This document shows positions 40,762 through 48,282 of a DNA stretch of 54,473 nt, piece after piece. The stretch covers positions 168,982-223,454 of the forward strand of contig NZ_LBMK01000008.1 in assembly GCF_001005295.1 (NCBI RefSeq). Direction: 5' to 3'. Source of the DNA: Streptomyces yangpuensis (lineage in GTDB: Bacteria; Actinomycetota; Actinomycetes; Streptomycetales; Streptomycetaceae). The notes under the pieces are model-generated. The model saw only the letters and a program-made list of their open reading frames with translations, was not told the origin of the DNA and ran no database searches. Each line of letters starts with the position of its first letter. The stretch's first letter is position 1. Position numbers and translations under genes: made by a program.

Positions 40762-42294
40762 GGGAGGTGCTCCTTCGGTTTCGGTGGGGTGATCGGCGGG
40801 TTCGGGCTTGCGTACCGGCGGGGTTCTGCGGGCGAGCAGCGGGGCGAGTGCCGCCCCGAGGCCCAGGACGGCGGCCGAGAGGAGGAAGGCGCCGCGGTAC
40901 CCCTCGGTGAGGGCCGCGGCGTGCGGCAGCTCGGCGGGGGCAGGGGCGGAGGCCGCGGCGGTGCGGGCGGCGGCGAACGTGCCCAGTACGGCGAGGCCGA
41001 CCGCGCCGCCGATCTGGCGGGTGGTGTTGACCAGCCCGCCGGCCAGTCCCGCGTCGGCGGGTTCCACCCCGCCGACGGCCGCCCCGGTGAGCTGTACGAA
41101 GGCCACACCGAGGCCGGCTCCGACGAGGAGCACGGGGCCGAGCAGATGGGTGAGGAAGCTGCCGTCGGCCGTGATCCGGGCCAGCCACAGGAACCCGGCG
41201 GCCTGGGTCACCAGGCCGGCGAGGAGCGTGCGGTGCGGCCCGATGCGGCGGGTGAGTACGGGCGCCAGGCCGGAGCCGAGCATGTTCGCCGCGGCCAGCG
41301 GGAGTTGGGAGAGACCCGCCTCCAGTGGGCCCGCGCCGAGGACCTGTTGCTGGTAGAGGGGGAGGAAGAAGAACAGGCCGACCCAGACCGCGCCGAGCAG
41401 CGCCATCAGGAGGTTGGCCGGGCCCACGGCGCCGCGGGTGAGCAGCCTCGACGGCAGGAGCGGGGCGGCATGGCGGCGTTCGACCAGGACGAAGAGGGCG
41501 AGCAGGGCCGCCGCCGCGGCGAGGGAACCCAGTACCAGCGGGTCGGTCCAGCTGGATCGGCCCGCGGCCGTGAGCCCGTAGACGAGCGAGACCACGCCGA
41601 CGGTGACGGTGAGCGACCCGGCCACGTCGAGCCGCGGACGGGGCCCGTCGTCCTCCCCCTTCGGATCGGCCGGTACGAGGTGCACGGTGGCGGCCAGGAC
41701 CAGCGCCGCGCCGATGCCGGAGGCGTGGAACACCCAGGGCCAGCCGGGGCCTTCGGTGAGGATCCCGCCGAGCAGGACCCCGGCGGCGCCGCCCGCACCG
41801 GACACGGCTCCCCAGACCCCGACTGCCTTGGCCCGGGCCGGCCCGGGCGGATGGAGCCGCATGACCAGCGAGAGGGCGGCGGGCGCGATCGCGGCGGCGC
41901 CGACGCCCTGGGCCGTGCGGGCGGTGACGAGCATCCAGGGGGCGCTCGCCAGTCCGGCGGCGACGGCCGCCACGGCGAAGAGTGCGAGGCCGGCCGCCAG
42001 AACGCGGCGTCGTCCCAGGAGATCGGCGGCACGGCCGCCGAGCAGCAGCAGGGCGCCGAAGGCGAGACCGTACGCGTTGACGACCCAGGACATGCCGGCG
42101 TCGGACAGTCCGACCCCGTCGCGCACGGCGGGAAGGGCGACGTTCACGATCGAGGTGCTGAGGGTGACCGCGAACTGGGCGGCGGCCAGGGCCGCGAGGA
42201 TCGCCGCGGGCTTCGCCGCGGGCTTCACTGCGGGCTGTGCCGTGAGGTTCGCCGCGGGGGAGACGGCCGGGCCGGGGGACGGTGAGGCGTGCAT
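40249..42294 (-). CDS. MFS transporter fused in frame to an SRPBCC domain
   Basis: One uninterrupted 681-residue frame. Residues about 25-485 are a 14-helix DHA2-type drug exporter with ALPAVRDGVGLSDAGMSWVV and LLGGRAADLLGRRRVLAAGL motifs. A Pro/Arg linker (ARRTPPVRKPEPADHPTETE) leads to residues 512-681, an SRPBCC ligand-binding domain (VRVETTVHAPLGTVWDLHTG, GTTFRWLTHGLDITSTVHQI). The domain's first Met is an ATG at 40761 with its own AAGGAG, and an ATGA shows where the exporter stop would fall in another frame. So either a true fusion, with the soluble domain also made separately, or an ancestral two-gene pair joined by an indel. AGGAG precedes the exporter ATG. Confidence 0.85.
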   Translation of the reverse strand: MHASPSPGPAVSPAANLTAQPAVKPAAKPAAILAALAAAQFAVTLSTSIVNVALPAVRDGVGLSDAGMSWVVNAYGLAFGALLLLGGRAADLLGRRRVLAAGLALFAVAAVAAGLASAPWMLVTARTAQGVGAAAIAPAALSLVMRLHPPGPARAKAVGVWGAVSGAGGAAGVLLGGILTEGPGWPWVFHASGIGAALVLAATVHLVPADPKGEDDGPRPRLDVAGSLTVTVGVVSLVYGLTAAGRSSWTDPLVLGSLAAAAALLALFVLVERRHAAPLLPSRLLTRGAVGPANLLMALLGAVWVGLFFFLPLYQQQVLGAGPLEAGLSQLPLAAANMLGSGLAPVLTRRIGPHRTLLAGLVTQAAGFLWLARITADGSFLTHLLGPVLLVGAGLGVAFVQLTGAAVGGVEPADAGLAGGLVNTTRQIGGAVGLAVLGTFAAARTAAASAPAPAELPHAAALTEGYRGAFLLSAAVLGLGAALAPLLARRTPPVRKPEPADHPTETEGAPPMTTHPTTVDSEAPVVVRVETTVHAPLGTVWDLHTGIAAWADWNTDVDRVEYAGPLAPGTTFRWLTHGLDITSTVHQIVPGERIVWGGPAHGIDGIHVWTFRETAPGIVTVRTEESWSGAPVEARRAEMEQALRQSLDAWLAALKTTAEAEAAAEAKAVTNAEARAAAGRD

Positions 42295-42306
42295 GCGCGT
42301 TCTCCT

Positions 42307-42326
42307 GTGTGTGGTTGACTACTCAC
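42307..42326. promoter_or_regulatory. TetR operator at the MFS promoter
   Basis: GTGTGTGGTTGACTACTCAC, 13 bp upstream of the MFS start codon, matches 17 of 20 bases of the site in front of the tetR gene (read in opposite orientation). Confidence 0.65.
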
Positions 42327-42385
42327 TCTTTGGTCGAAAGAAGAGCGGACCGCGCGGGTCCGCCCGCCTGTCGCCTGTCGCCTCG

Positions 42386-42952
42386 TCAGTAGTGCCGGAT
42401 GCCGGCCGAGAGCATCCGGGACCAGGGTGCGTCCACCTGGTGCGCGTCCAGCGACACGAGGAGGTGGCAGAGCATGCCCGTGGCGAAGAACTGCTGGACG
42501 TCGGCCTCCGCCGCACCCGACGCGCCGCGCACGTACTCCACCATGCGGGCGTACCCGGCGCGCACGGCCTCCCGTACGGCGGCCTCGGAGACGGCCGCCG
42601 CCTGGGCGTGGGTGAGGACGAGCAGCAGGTCCTTGTCGGCGATCAGATGGGCGTACGTGTCGCCCATGGTGTCCAGCACCGCCTCGGGGCTACTGCCCTG
42701 CGCCTGCGCGGCACCCTCTTCGAGGCTGGCTCGGACCCGCGAGAAGCAGCGCTCGACGACCGCGGTGAACAGCGCCTCCTTGTTCGGGAACAGCCGGTAG
42801 ACGTAGGCCTGGGAGATCCCGGCGGCCTTGGCGACCTCGGTGGTCGTCGTGCCGAAGTAGCCGCGGGCGGCGAAGGCCCCGATGGCCGTCCGCAGGACGG
42901 TCTCACGGCGCTCTTCGGCGGAGGAGAGTTGGCGTCGTCGTTCCGTGTTCAT
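42386..42952 (-). CDS. TetR-family transcriptional regulator
   Basis: A 188-residue repressor. The N-terminal helix-turn-helix is complete (RRETVLRTAIGAFAARGYFG, TTTTEVAKAAGISQAYVYRL, FPNKEALFTAVVERCF). The ligand domain (about 70-188) is all-helical, with VLDTMGDTYAHLIADKDLLL and VQQFFATGMLCHLLVSLDAH. Its start is the ATG immediately next to the operator dyad; a longer frame upstream lacks support. The gene is 91 bp upstream of the MFS gene on the same strand. The two operators indicate autoregulation and control of the exporter. Confidence 0.9.
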   Translation of the reverse strand: MNTERRRQLSSAEERRETVLRTAIGAFAARGYFGTTTTEVAKAAGISQAYVYRLFPNKEALFTAVVERCFSRVRASLEEGAAQAQGSSPEAVLDTMGDTYAHLIADKDLLLVLTHAQAAAVSEAAVREAVRAGYARMVEYVRGASGAAEADVQQFFATGMLCHLLVSLDAHQVDAPWSRMLSAGIRHY

Positions 42953-42972
42953 GTGAGTAATAAACCACTCAC
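42953..42972. promoter_or_regulatory. TetR operator at the tetR promoter
   Basis: GTGAGTAATAAACCACTCAC, with perfect 6-bp arms GTGAGT and ACTCAC and an 8-bp spacer, starts one base upstream of the tetR start codon. The same element recurs before the MFS gene. Confidence 0.7.
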
Positions 42973-43076
42973 ACATTCGGGTGTCAACAGGGCTCCCACG
43001 GTGAGGCCGGATGCTCAGAACGGGTTGAGTATCCCGACTCACGCCGCGCGGGCGCCCGGCACATAGCCTGCCGACC

Positions 43077-43409
43077 ATGAGTTCAGCGAAGCAGCGCATC
43101 CCCGAGGCGGACCACGAGGAAGAGCCGCGAACCAGCGGCACGGGATCGCTGGCCCTGGGCATCGGCGCCGTCGCGGCGATCGGCTGCCCGTTCCTGCCCG
43201 AGGCGCTTTGGCCCCTGGTCCGCTTCCTGCCGCTGTATTTCGTCCTCCCCGCCGGGATCTGCGCCATCGTCTGGGGACTTCCCGACCTGTGGAGGGCGCG
43301 CCGCAGCGGGGTGCCCGGCCCGGTCCGCGCCCGTATCGGTGTCCTCCTCGGCTCGTTGGCCGCCCTGGCACCGCTGGTCTGGCTCCTCCTCTACGTCCGC
43401 GTCGGGTGA
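43077..43409 (+). CDS. Small membrane protein, three helices
   Basis: A 110-residue protein with a charged N-terminus (SSAKQRIPEADHEEEPRTSG) and three hydrophobic segments: GSLALGIGAVAAIGCPFLPE (about 22-41), LVRFLPLYFVLPAGICAIVW (about 47-66) and IGVLLGSLAALAPLVWLLLY (about 87-106). A basic loop WRARRSGVPGPVRAR separates the last two. It resembles DUF4190-like small actinobacterial membrane proteins, but the match is only by layout. No clear ribosome binding site precedes the ATG. Confidence 0.65.
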   Translation: MSSAKQRIPEADHEEEPRTSGTGSLALGIGAVAAIGCPFLPEALWPLVRFLPLYFVLPAGICAIVWGLPDLWRARRSGVPGPVRARIGVLLGSLAALAPLVWLLLYVRVG

Positions 43410-43452
43410 GACTGGCGGGGTGACCCGCCGCGGGCGAAGTGGAGGGCAGGCG

Positions 43453-43815
43453 ATGGCGTCCCCGGCGCGGTGGCGGCCGCGATGGCCGCCGTCCTGCTCG
43501 TGGCCGGCACACCGGCGCCGGGCGCCGGCGGGGACCCCGGGCAGCGCGTGACATCGGCGGCGGCCGCAGCCTGTACCTTCCTTCGGCGGGATGCCGGCCC
43601 TGCGGTACGCGCAGGAGCACCCGGATCGCACCTGGGGACGGGTCCTCGTCGACGCGCTGGGGCCGGCGCTGAAGCCCGCGATGGGGGCGGACTGGCCGGC
43701 GTACGTCGAAACGCTCCGCCAGGGCCGCGGCCGCGCCTCAGGCGGAGCCGTCGCTGCGGGTCCGTCAGCAGGATCGCCTGTGGGTCCTGTCAAGTCCCGA
43801 ATGGTCGCGACATGA
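43453..43815 (+). pseudogene. Decayed or frameshifted small secreted protein
   Basis: Two frames with excellent third-position GC meet here but do not join. Frame A (from about 43470) encodes a signal-peptide-like VAAAMAAVLLVAGTPAPGAG, and frame B (43591 onward) encodes MPALRYAQEHPDRTWGRVLV followed by DALGPALKPAMGADWPAYVE and TLRQ. Codon bias fades after about 43730 and the frame stops at 43815. The pattern fits a small exported protein broken by a frameshift near 43560-43590 and a degraded 3' end. I do not recognise the family. Confidence 0.4.
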
Positions 43816-44016
43816 CGCCGCCCGGGTGCGGGGGGCTTACTCGATGGACGGGCTCACACCTCATGTGTGACCCCATCGGTGTCGCCGGTGCATCCGGTCC
43901 GCGGCGCCGGTTTCCGAGATTCCCCTCCGGGATGTGGAGGCGTCGACGGCCAGAAGGAGCGAGCGCATGCGAGTCACCATTGTTGTCCCGGTGCCCCGTG
44001 TCAGGGGGCGAGTGTC

Positions 44017-46161
44017 GTGAGTCCTCCGTCATCTTCGTCCGAGCACCCCATGGGCCCGCCGCCCGGTCCGCTGTCGGGGCGGGGTTCGCAGCCGCAGCCC
44101 ACGCCCGCGCCTGCGCCCGAGGCCCCGCCGCCGATACCCCCACCGCCTCCGTCGTACCCGTCGGGCTCCTTCGAGCCTCCGGCGGACGGCGGGGGCGGTC
44201 GGCCCGGGCGCCGCTGGCGTTCGCGCAGGACGCTGGTGAGCGCCGGCACGGCGGCGCTCGTGGTCTCGGCGGTGGTCGTCGGCTTCACCGTGCTCGGCGG
44301 CAACACCGCGGCCGGCGGGGAGGTCTTCCTGGAGGCCGCCGCGGCGGCCGGGCCCGATCCGTTCACCCCCTCGACGGCCACGGCGGCGCAGGAGACCGGC
44401 GGCGCCGCGTCCGCGACCACCGGGACAGTGCGGGGCGGTACGAGCGGCGCGCGCACCCTGGAGGTCGACGGCGGCCACCCGGGGCTCTACGGAGGTACGC
44501 GGAACATCGCGAGCTGCGACGTGGAGAAACAGATCAAGTTCCTCGGGGAACACACGGACAAGGGCGATGCCTTCGCCACCACGCTGGGTGTCCGGCCCAC
44601 CCGGATCCCGGCCTATCTGCGGTCGCTCACGCCGGTCCGGCTGGGCTGGGACACCCGGGTCACCAACCACGGGTACAAGAACGACGCGCCCACCGGCTAC
44701 CAGGCGATCCTGCAGGCCGGTACGTCCGTACTGGTCGACGGGCGCGGTGTACCGCGGGTCCGGTGTGCCTGCGGCAACCCCTTGACACCGCCGGTCGCGG
44801 TCCGAGGGAAGGCCCGGATCAGCGGACAGGAGTGGTCCTCGTTCCGGTCCGCCGAGCTGGTCGCGGTCAGGCCGGCCGCCAAGCCGGTGAAGGCCGTGAC
44901 GGTCTACGACCCGAACCGCAAGGCGTGGTACGAGCGCCCGAGCGGTGCGGCGCCGGGGCAGTCCGACCGCGAGGTCGAGCCGCCGCCGGGCCGGACCGCG
45001 GCCTCGCCGTACCCGTCCCTGCCGCCGGCCCACGAGGGAACGGTCCGCACGGACCCCGCGCGCCCCGACCCGGCCCCGGGCCGGACCCCTGGCGGGAAGC
45101 CGCACGGGGAGCCGGAGAAGGAGCGCCCGGAAAAGCCGACCCCGAGCCAGCACAGGGACCCCGGCCCGAAGCCGGGCAAGGAGCCGGAGAAGGGATCGGG
45201 CACGGGCCGGGACAAGGACCCCGCGAACGTGCCGGGGCAGCGGTCAGGAACGGCTCCGGGTGAGCACCCGGACAAGGAGCCGGGGCAGGAACCCGGCTCG
45301 GGCAAGCCGCCCGGGTCGGAGCCGCAGGAGCCCGGCGACGCGCCCGACAAGCCCCCCGGCCAGGGCAAGGACCACCCGTCCGGAGACAACCCGGACCAGC
45401 CTCCGGGCAAGGGCTCCGGTGACGGCACGGGCGACGGCCCTGCCGACGGTCCCGGCCATGTCCCGGCCAGGCCCCCCGGCCACAAGCCCGACCAGGCCCC
45501 GGGCAAGGGTTCCGGCGACAGTCCGGACCAGGGATCCGGTGAGGGCACGGGCCAGACCCCGGGCAGGGCGCCAGGCAAGGGGTCCGGCGACGGCACGGGC
45601 CAGGTCCCGGGCAAGGTACCGGGCCGGGAGTCCGGTCAGCCCACGGGCAACGGCTCCGGTGACAGTCCGGGCAAGGGATCCGGCGAGGCTCCGGACCAGA
45701 GGCCCGGGCAGGCCCCGGGCAAGGTTCCGGGGGCCCCGGACAAGGCTCCGGACCAGGAGACGGGAAAGGCTTCCGACCAGGGATCCGGCCACGGGTCGGG
45801 CCAGGCCCCGGGCAAGGGTTCGGGTGACGGCACGGGCCAGGCTCCCGGGCAGAGGTCCGGCCAGGACACAGGCGAGGCGCCTGGCCAGGGCACCGGCAAG
45901 GCGCCCGGTCAGGGCTCGGGCACGGTTCCCGGCAAGGCGCCGGGCCAGGGCACCGTCGAGGCCCCCGGCCAGGGGACCGGCAAGGCTCCCGGCCAGGGGA
46001 CCGGCAAGGCTTCCGGCCAGGAGGCTGAGCAGGGCGGTACGGGCGGCGGGGACATGCGCCGGCAGCCCCCTCGGCCGGGGAGCGAGCGGCTCCAGGACGC
46101 CCCCGTCCAGGGGGGATCCGATGGTTCCGGGGGCCGGGAGGAGCAGCCGTTGCTGAGGTAG
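44017..46161 (+). CDS. DUF6777 protein with long Pro-Gly-Lys-Gly-Ser tail
   Basis: A 714-residue protein. A Pro-rich cytoplasmic head (about 1-65) is followed by one transmembrane helix (LVSAGTAALVVSAVVVGFTV, about 73-92), then a DUF6777 domain (about 100-290) with EVFLEAAAAAGPDPFTPS, LYGGTRNIASCDVEKQIKFL, DTRVTNHGYKNDAPTGYQAI and GVPRVRCACGNPLTPPVAV, including Cys pairs that may be disulfides. About 420 residues of low-complexity repeats (PGKGSGDGTGQ, PGQGTGKAPGQ, HPDKEPGQEPG) follow and end in EEQPLLR. The GTG at 44017 has a GGGGG upstream. It is a surface-anchored envelope protein of unknown role. Confidence 0.83.
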   Translation: MSPPSSSSEHPMGPPPGPLSGRGSQPQPTPAPAPEAPPPIPPPPPSYPSGSFEPPADGGGGRPGRRWRSRRTLVSAGTAALVVSAVVVGFTVLGGNTAAGGEVFLEAAAAAGPDPFTPSTATAAQETGGAASATTGTVRGGTSGARTLEVDGGHPGLYGGTRNIASCDVEKQIKFLGEHTDKGDAFATTLGVRPTRIPAYLRSLTPVRLGWDTRVTNHGYKNDAPTGYQAILQAGTSVLVDGRGVPRVRCACGNPLTPPVAVRGKARISGQEWSSFRSAELVAVRPAAKPVKAVTVYDPNRKAWYERPSGAAPGQSDREVEPPPGRTAASPYPSLPPAHEGTVRTDPARPDPAPGRTPGGKPHGEPEKERPEKPTPSQHRDPGPKPGKEPEKGSGTGRDKDPANVPGQRSGTAPGEHPDKEPGQEPGSGKPPGSEPQEPGDAPDKPPGQGKDHPSGDNPDQPPGKGSGDGTGDGPADGPGHVPARPPGHKPDQAPGKGSGDSPDQGSGEGTGQTPGRAPGKGSGDGTGQVPGKVPGRESGQPTGNGSGDSPGKGSGEAPDQRPGQAPGKVPGAPDKAPDQETGKASDQGSGHGSGQAPGKGSGDGTGQAPGQRSGQDTGEAPGQGTGKAPGQGSGTVPGKAPGQGTVEAPGQGTGKAPGQGTGKASGQEAEQGGTGGGDMRRQPPRPGSERLQDAPVQGGSDGSGGREEQPLLR
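45101..46050 (+). repeat. Low-complexity GGC-rich repeat region in the DUF6777 gene
   Basis: About 950 bp of degenerate repeats built from units such as GGCCAGGCCCCGGGCAAG and GGTTCCGGCGACGGC (given here by representative 15-20-base pieces). The corresponding peptide repeats Pro-Gly-Lys/Gln-Gly-Ser/Thr-Gly. It encodes the extracellular tail. Confidence 0.85.
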
Positions 46162-46282
46162 CTCGCACGAAACCACTGCCGCCGCCACTCCGGAACCCCG
46201 ACCCACGACCGTCCGAGCAGGGGCGACAGGGTTCACGGCACGCACTCCGAAGGGACGAGATATGACGCTTTGACTCTCTTGC

Positions 46283-46309
46283 CAATCCTTCACCCCGCTC
46301 GTCACGAAT
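46283..46309 (+). promoter_or_regulatory. Candidate sigma-K-type promoter, site 3
   Basis: CAATCC (46283-46288), 15 bp and ACGAAT (46304-46309), upstream of the Trp/His-rich secreted protein gene. Spacing and both hexamers resemble the two stronger sites before sigK and the downstream operon, though the spacer is not conserved. Tentative. Confidence 0.4.
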
Positions 46310-46390
46310 CCGTGGTGACGCTCCAGATGGTGAAGGAGCAGACGAAGCCGAATGCTTGATGAACCAGATGAAAGGGAGGAGGTGAGCCCG

Positions 46391-46867
46391 ATGACCGCTT
46401 CGCCGCACATGAAGCGTCTGGTCGTCGGAGTCGCATCCGCCGGGCTGCTGGCTGGTGGCTCGCTGCTCGGCCTGTCCGGTACGGCGAGCGCCGCCCCGAC
46501 GGCGGCGCCGTCGACGGTGCCCTCGACGCTCACCGGCGACCGTGATCACGACCGTGACCGGGACAACCGCCATGACCGCCAGGACCGCTGGAACCGCCAC
46601 AACGGCTGGAACCGGTGGGACCGCCACGACCGCTGGGAGCACGATCGGTGCACCTGGGTCAAGGGCCACTGGGCGACCGACAAGTGGAACAAGGGCCACT
46701 GGGAACGCACGTGGCACCCCGGCAGCTGGCACCACGGTTACCGCGACCACCACGGCAACTGGCACGACGGCTGGTGGAGCAAGGGCTACTGGAAGCAGCA
46801 CTGGGTGCCCGGCCACTCGGTGAACCACTGGGTTCCCGGGCACTGGAACTGCCACGACAAGTGGTAG
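46391..46867 (+). CDS. Trp/His-rich secreted protein
   Basis: A 158-residue exported protein with a strong Shine-Dalgarno (GGGAGGAGGTGA) before its ATG and a signal peptide ending GTASAAP. After a short linker of Asp/Arg/His repeats (DRDHDRDRDNRHDRQDRWNR) the mature part is almost entirely Trp, His, Gly, Lys and Asp in W-x-x-G-H/S/Y-W units (WVKGHW, WNKGHW, WHPGSW, WSKGYW, WVPGHW). Two cysteines remain. Composition suggests metal binding (Ni/Zn/Cu) or a cell-wall coating, which is inference. A sigma-K-like promoter lies 80 bp upstream and a terminator follows. Confidence 0.8.
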   Translation: MTASPHMKRLVVGVASAGLLAGGSLLGLSGTASAAPTAAPSTVPSTLTGDRDHDRDRDNRHDRQDRWNRHNGWNRWDRHDRWEHDRCTWVKGHWATDKWNKGHWERTWHPGSWHHGYRDHHGNWHDGWWSKGYWKQHWVPGHSVNHWVPGHWNCHDKW

Positions 46868-46882
46868 CGCCGACCCGGGCGC

Positions 46883-46919
46883 GGCGGTGTTCCGGGGCCC
46901 GAGCCCCGGAACCACCGCC
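46883..46919 (+). terminator. Terminator hairpin, 16 bp with one bulge
   Basis: GGCGGTGTTCCGGGGC (46883-46898) pairs with 46903-46919, with a single bulged C at 46912 and a four-base loop. It follows the Trp/His-rich gene. Confidence 0.8.
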
Positions 46920-46954
46920 CGTCCACCCTCCACGATCAGGAACCAGGAATCGTC

Positions 46955-47380
46955 ATGGACGCCGCACTCGCCACCGCACCCCGCACGCGGCCGTCAACCG
47001 TCCACCACCCCCTGCCGCCAGGGCCGCAGGCCGCCCGGGAAGCCCGCCGCATGGCGGCGTGGCTGCTCGCCGTCCACCCCGCGGGCTGTCCGCACGACAC
47101 CGTCGAGGACATCCTCCTCGTCGTCTCCGAACTGACCGCCAACGCCGTCCGGCACGCCAGACCGCCCTACGCGCTCACGTTCAGCGTCGAGCCGGGCCGG
47201 GCCGGCATAGCCCTCAGCGACGCCTCCCCCTCACTGCCCGGCCGGCCCGACGCCCGCAATCCCCTCGCGACACGCGGGCGCGGGCTGGGGATCGTCCGGG
47301 CCCTCGGCGCCGAACTCTTCGTCAGCCCCGCGCCCTTCGGCAAGCAGGTCATCGCGGTGGTCACCTGGCCCGACCTTTGA
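46955..47380 (+). CDS. RsbW-like HATPase (anti-sigma or regulatory) protein
   Basis: A 141-residue GHKL ATPase domain protein. The N box is VVSELTANAVRHARPPYALT (E59, N63 the Mg-ATP residues), the G1 region is IALSDASPSLPG and the G2 box RGRGLGIVRALGAEL. Streptomyces carries dozens of such stand-alone domains, acting as anti-sigma factors, SpoIIE partners or orphan signal proteins. It precedes sigK but has its own terminator-separated unit, so direct control of SigK is not implied. ATG start with a poor ribosome binding site. Confidence 0.85.
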   Translation: MDAALATAPRTRPSTVHHPLPPGPQAAREARRMAAWLLAVHPAGCPHDTVEDILLVVSELTANAVRHARPPYALTFSVEPGRAGIALSDASPSLPGRPDARNPLATRGRGLGIVRALGAELFVSPAPFGKQVIAVVTWPDL

Positions 47381-47481
47381 CCCCCCAGCCCCCGGCCCAC
47401 CACCCCGCCGACCCGCCGCCCCGCCGCCCCACCCCCCACCTGCGTAGACACGCCGAATTGCTCCGTTTGCCAAAAGTCCGG

Positions 47482-47508
47482 CCATCCGTACGCACGTCCG
47501 CTACGAAG
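47482..47508 (+). promoter_or_regulatory. Candidate sigma-K promoter, site 1 (before sigK)
   Basis: CCATCC (47482-47487), 15 bp and ACGAAG (47503-47508). Over 27 positions it matches site 2 at 23, including the spacer core CGTCCGCT. CCATCC and CGAA recall the M. tuberculosis SigK consensus. Autoregulation of the sigma factor is typical. Confidence 0.65.
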
Positions 47509-47679
47509 AGGTCTTGGACACACCACACGGCCCCGCTCCCAGGACAAGGACTCGGACCCCATGCGATGGACACCCCGCCCCCGGCCGGCCGCCCCAGGCC
47601 GCCCATCCCCCTTGTCACCGCAGTCACCGCAGCCGCCGCAGTCACCGCCGCACACGCGCCCGCAGCCGGAGCCCGCCCG

Positions 47680-48282
47680 GTGAACCAACCACTCCCGTTC
47701 GGGCCCGGTCGTACCGGCCGGGCGAGTCACGCCGGCCGCAGTGACCTCGCCGAGGTCATGGCCGAGGTCGCCCACGGCGACAAACAGGCCTTCTCGCTCC
47801 TCTACGACGCCCTCGCACCTCTGGTCTTCGGGATCGTGATCAGGGTCGTACGCGACCGGTCCCAGTCGGAGGAGGTCGCACAGGAGGTGATGATCGATCT
47901 GTGGCGGCAGGCCGCCCGCTACCGGTCCGACGCCGGCAGCGTCACCGCGTGGGCGGCGACCATCGCCCACCGGCGGGCCGTCGACCGTGTCCGCTCCGCC
48001 CAGGCGTCCGCCGACCGGGAACAGGCCCAGGCCGCCCGCGAGCACCAGACGGCGTTCGACGAGGTCTCCGAGCAGGTCGAGACCCGCCTCGAGAGCGAAC
48101 AGGTACGCCGCTGCATGCGCGGCCTGACCGAACTCCAGCGCCAGGCCGTGAGCCTGGCCTACTACCGTGGCCTGACCTACCGTGAGGTCGCCGAAGCCCT
48201 GCGCACACCGCTGCCGACCATCAAGACACGCATGCGCGACGGGCTGATCCGGCTCCGCGACTGCATGGGGGTGACCACATGA
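47680..48282 (+). CDS. sigK: ECF RNA polymerase sigma factor, SigK type
   Basis: A 200-residue ECF sigma factor of group 19. Region 2 is DLAEVMAEVAHGDKQAFSLL, LVFGIVIRVVRDRSQSEEVA, QEVMIDLWRQAARYRSDAGS and VTAWAATIAHRRAVDRVRSA; region 4 is VRRCMRGLTELQRQAVSLAY and YRGLTYREVAEALRTPLPTI with KTRMRDGLIRLRDCMG. I chose the GTG at 47680 because GGAG lies eight bases upstream; an ATG at 47566 gives a Pro/Ala/Thr-rich extension without family support. Its stop overlaps the start of rskA in ATGA. It should direct transcription of its own operon and the lipid-modification genes downstream. Confidence 0.88.
   Translation: MNQPLPFGPGRTGRASHAGRSDLAEVMAEVAHGDKQAFSLLYDALAPLVFGIVIRVVRDRSQSEEVAQEVMIDLWRQAARYRSDAGSVTAWAATIAHRRAVDRVRSAQASADREQAQAAREHQTAFDEVSEQVETRLESEQVRRCMRGLTELQRQAVSLAYYRGLTYREVAEALRTPLPTIKTRMRDGLIRLRDCMGVTT

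Noticed and set aside
43854..43870. Crp-like dyad TCACAC-N5-GTGTGA upstream of the DUF6777 gene
   Set aside because: Arms are in the opposite orientation to the TGTGA-N6-TCACA consensus and the position relative to a promoter is unknown; it may be chance.
44867..46933. Large minus-strand frames opposite the DUF6777 tail
   Set aside because: They arise from the Pro-Gly repeat; their translations are Cys/Pro/Arg repeats without a start signal.
47566..47679. Extended N-terminus of SigK from the ATG at 47566
   Set aside because: The added residues are low-complexity Pro/Ala/Thr, the ATG has no properly spaced ribosome binding site, and ECF sigma factors start near the chosen GTG.
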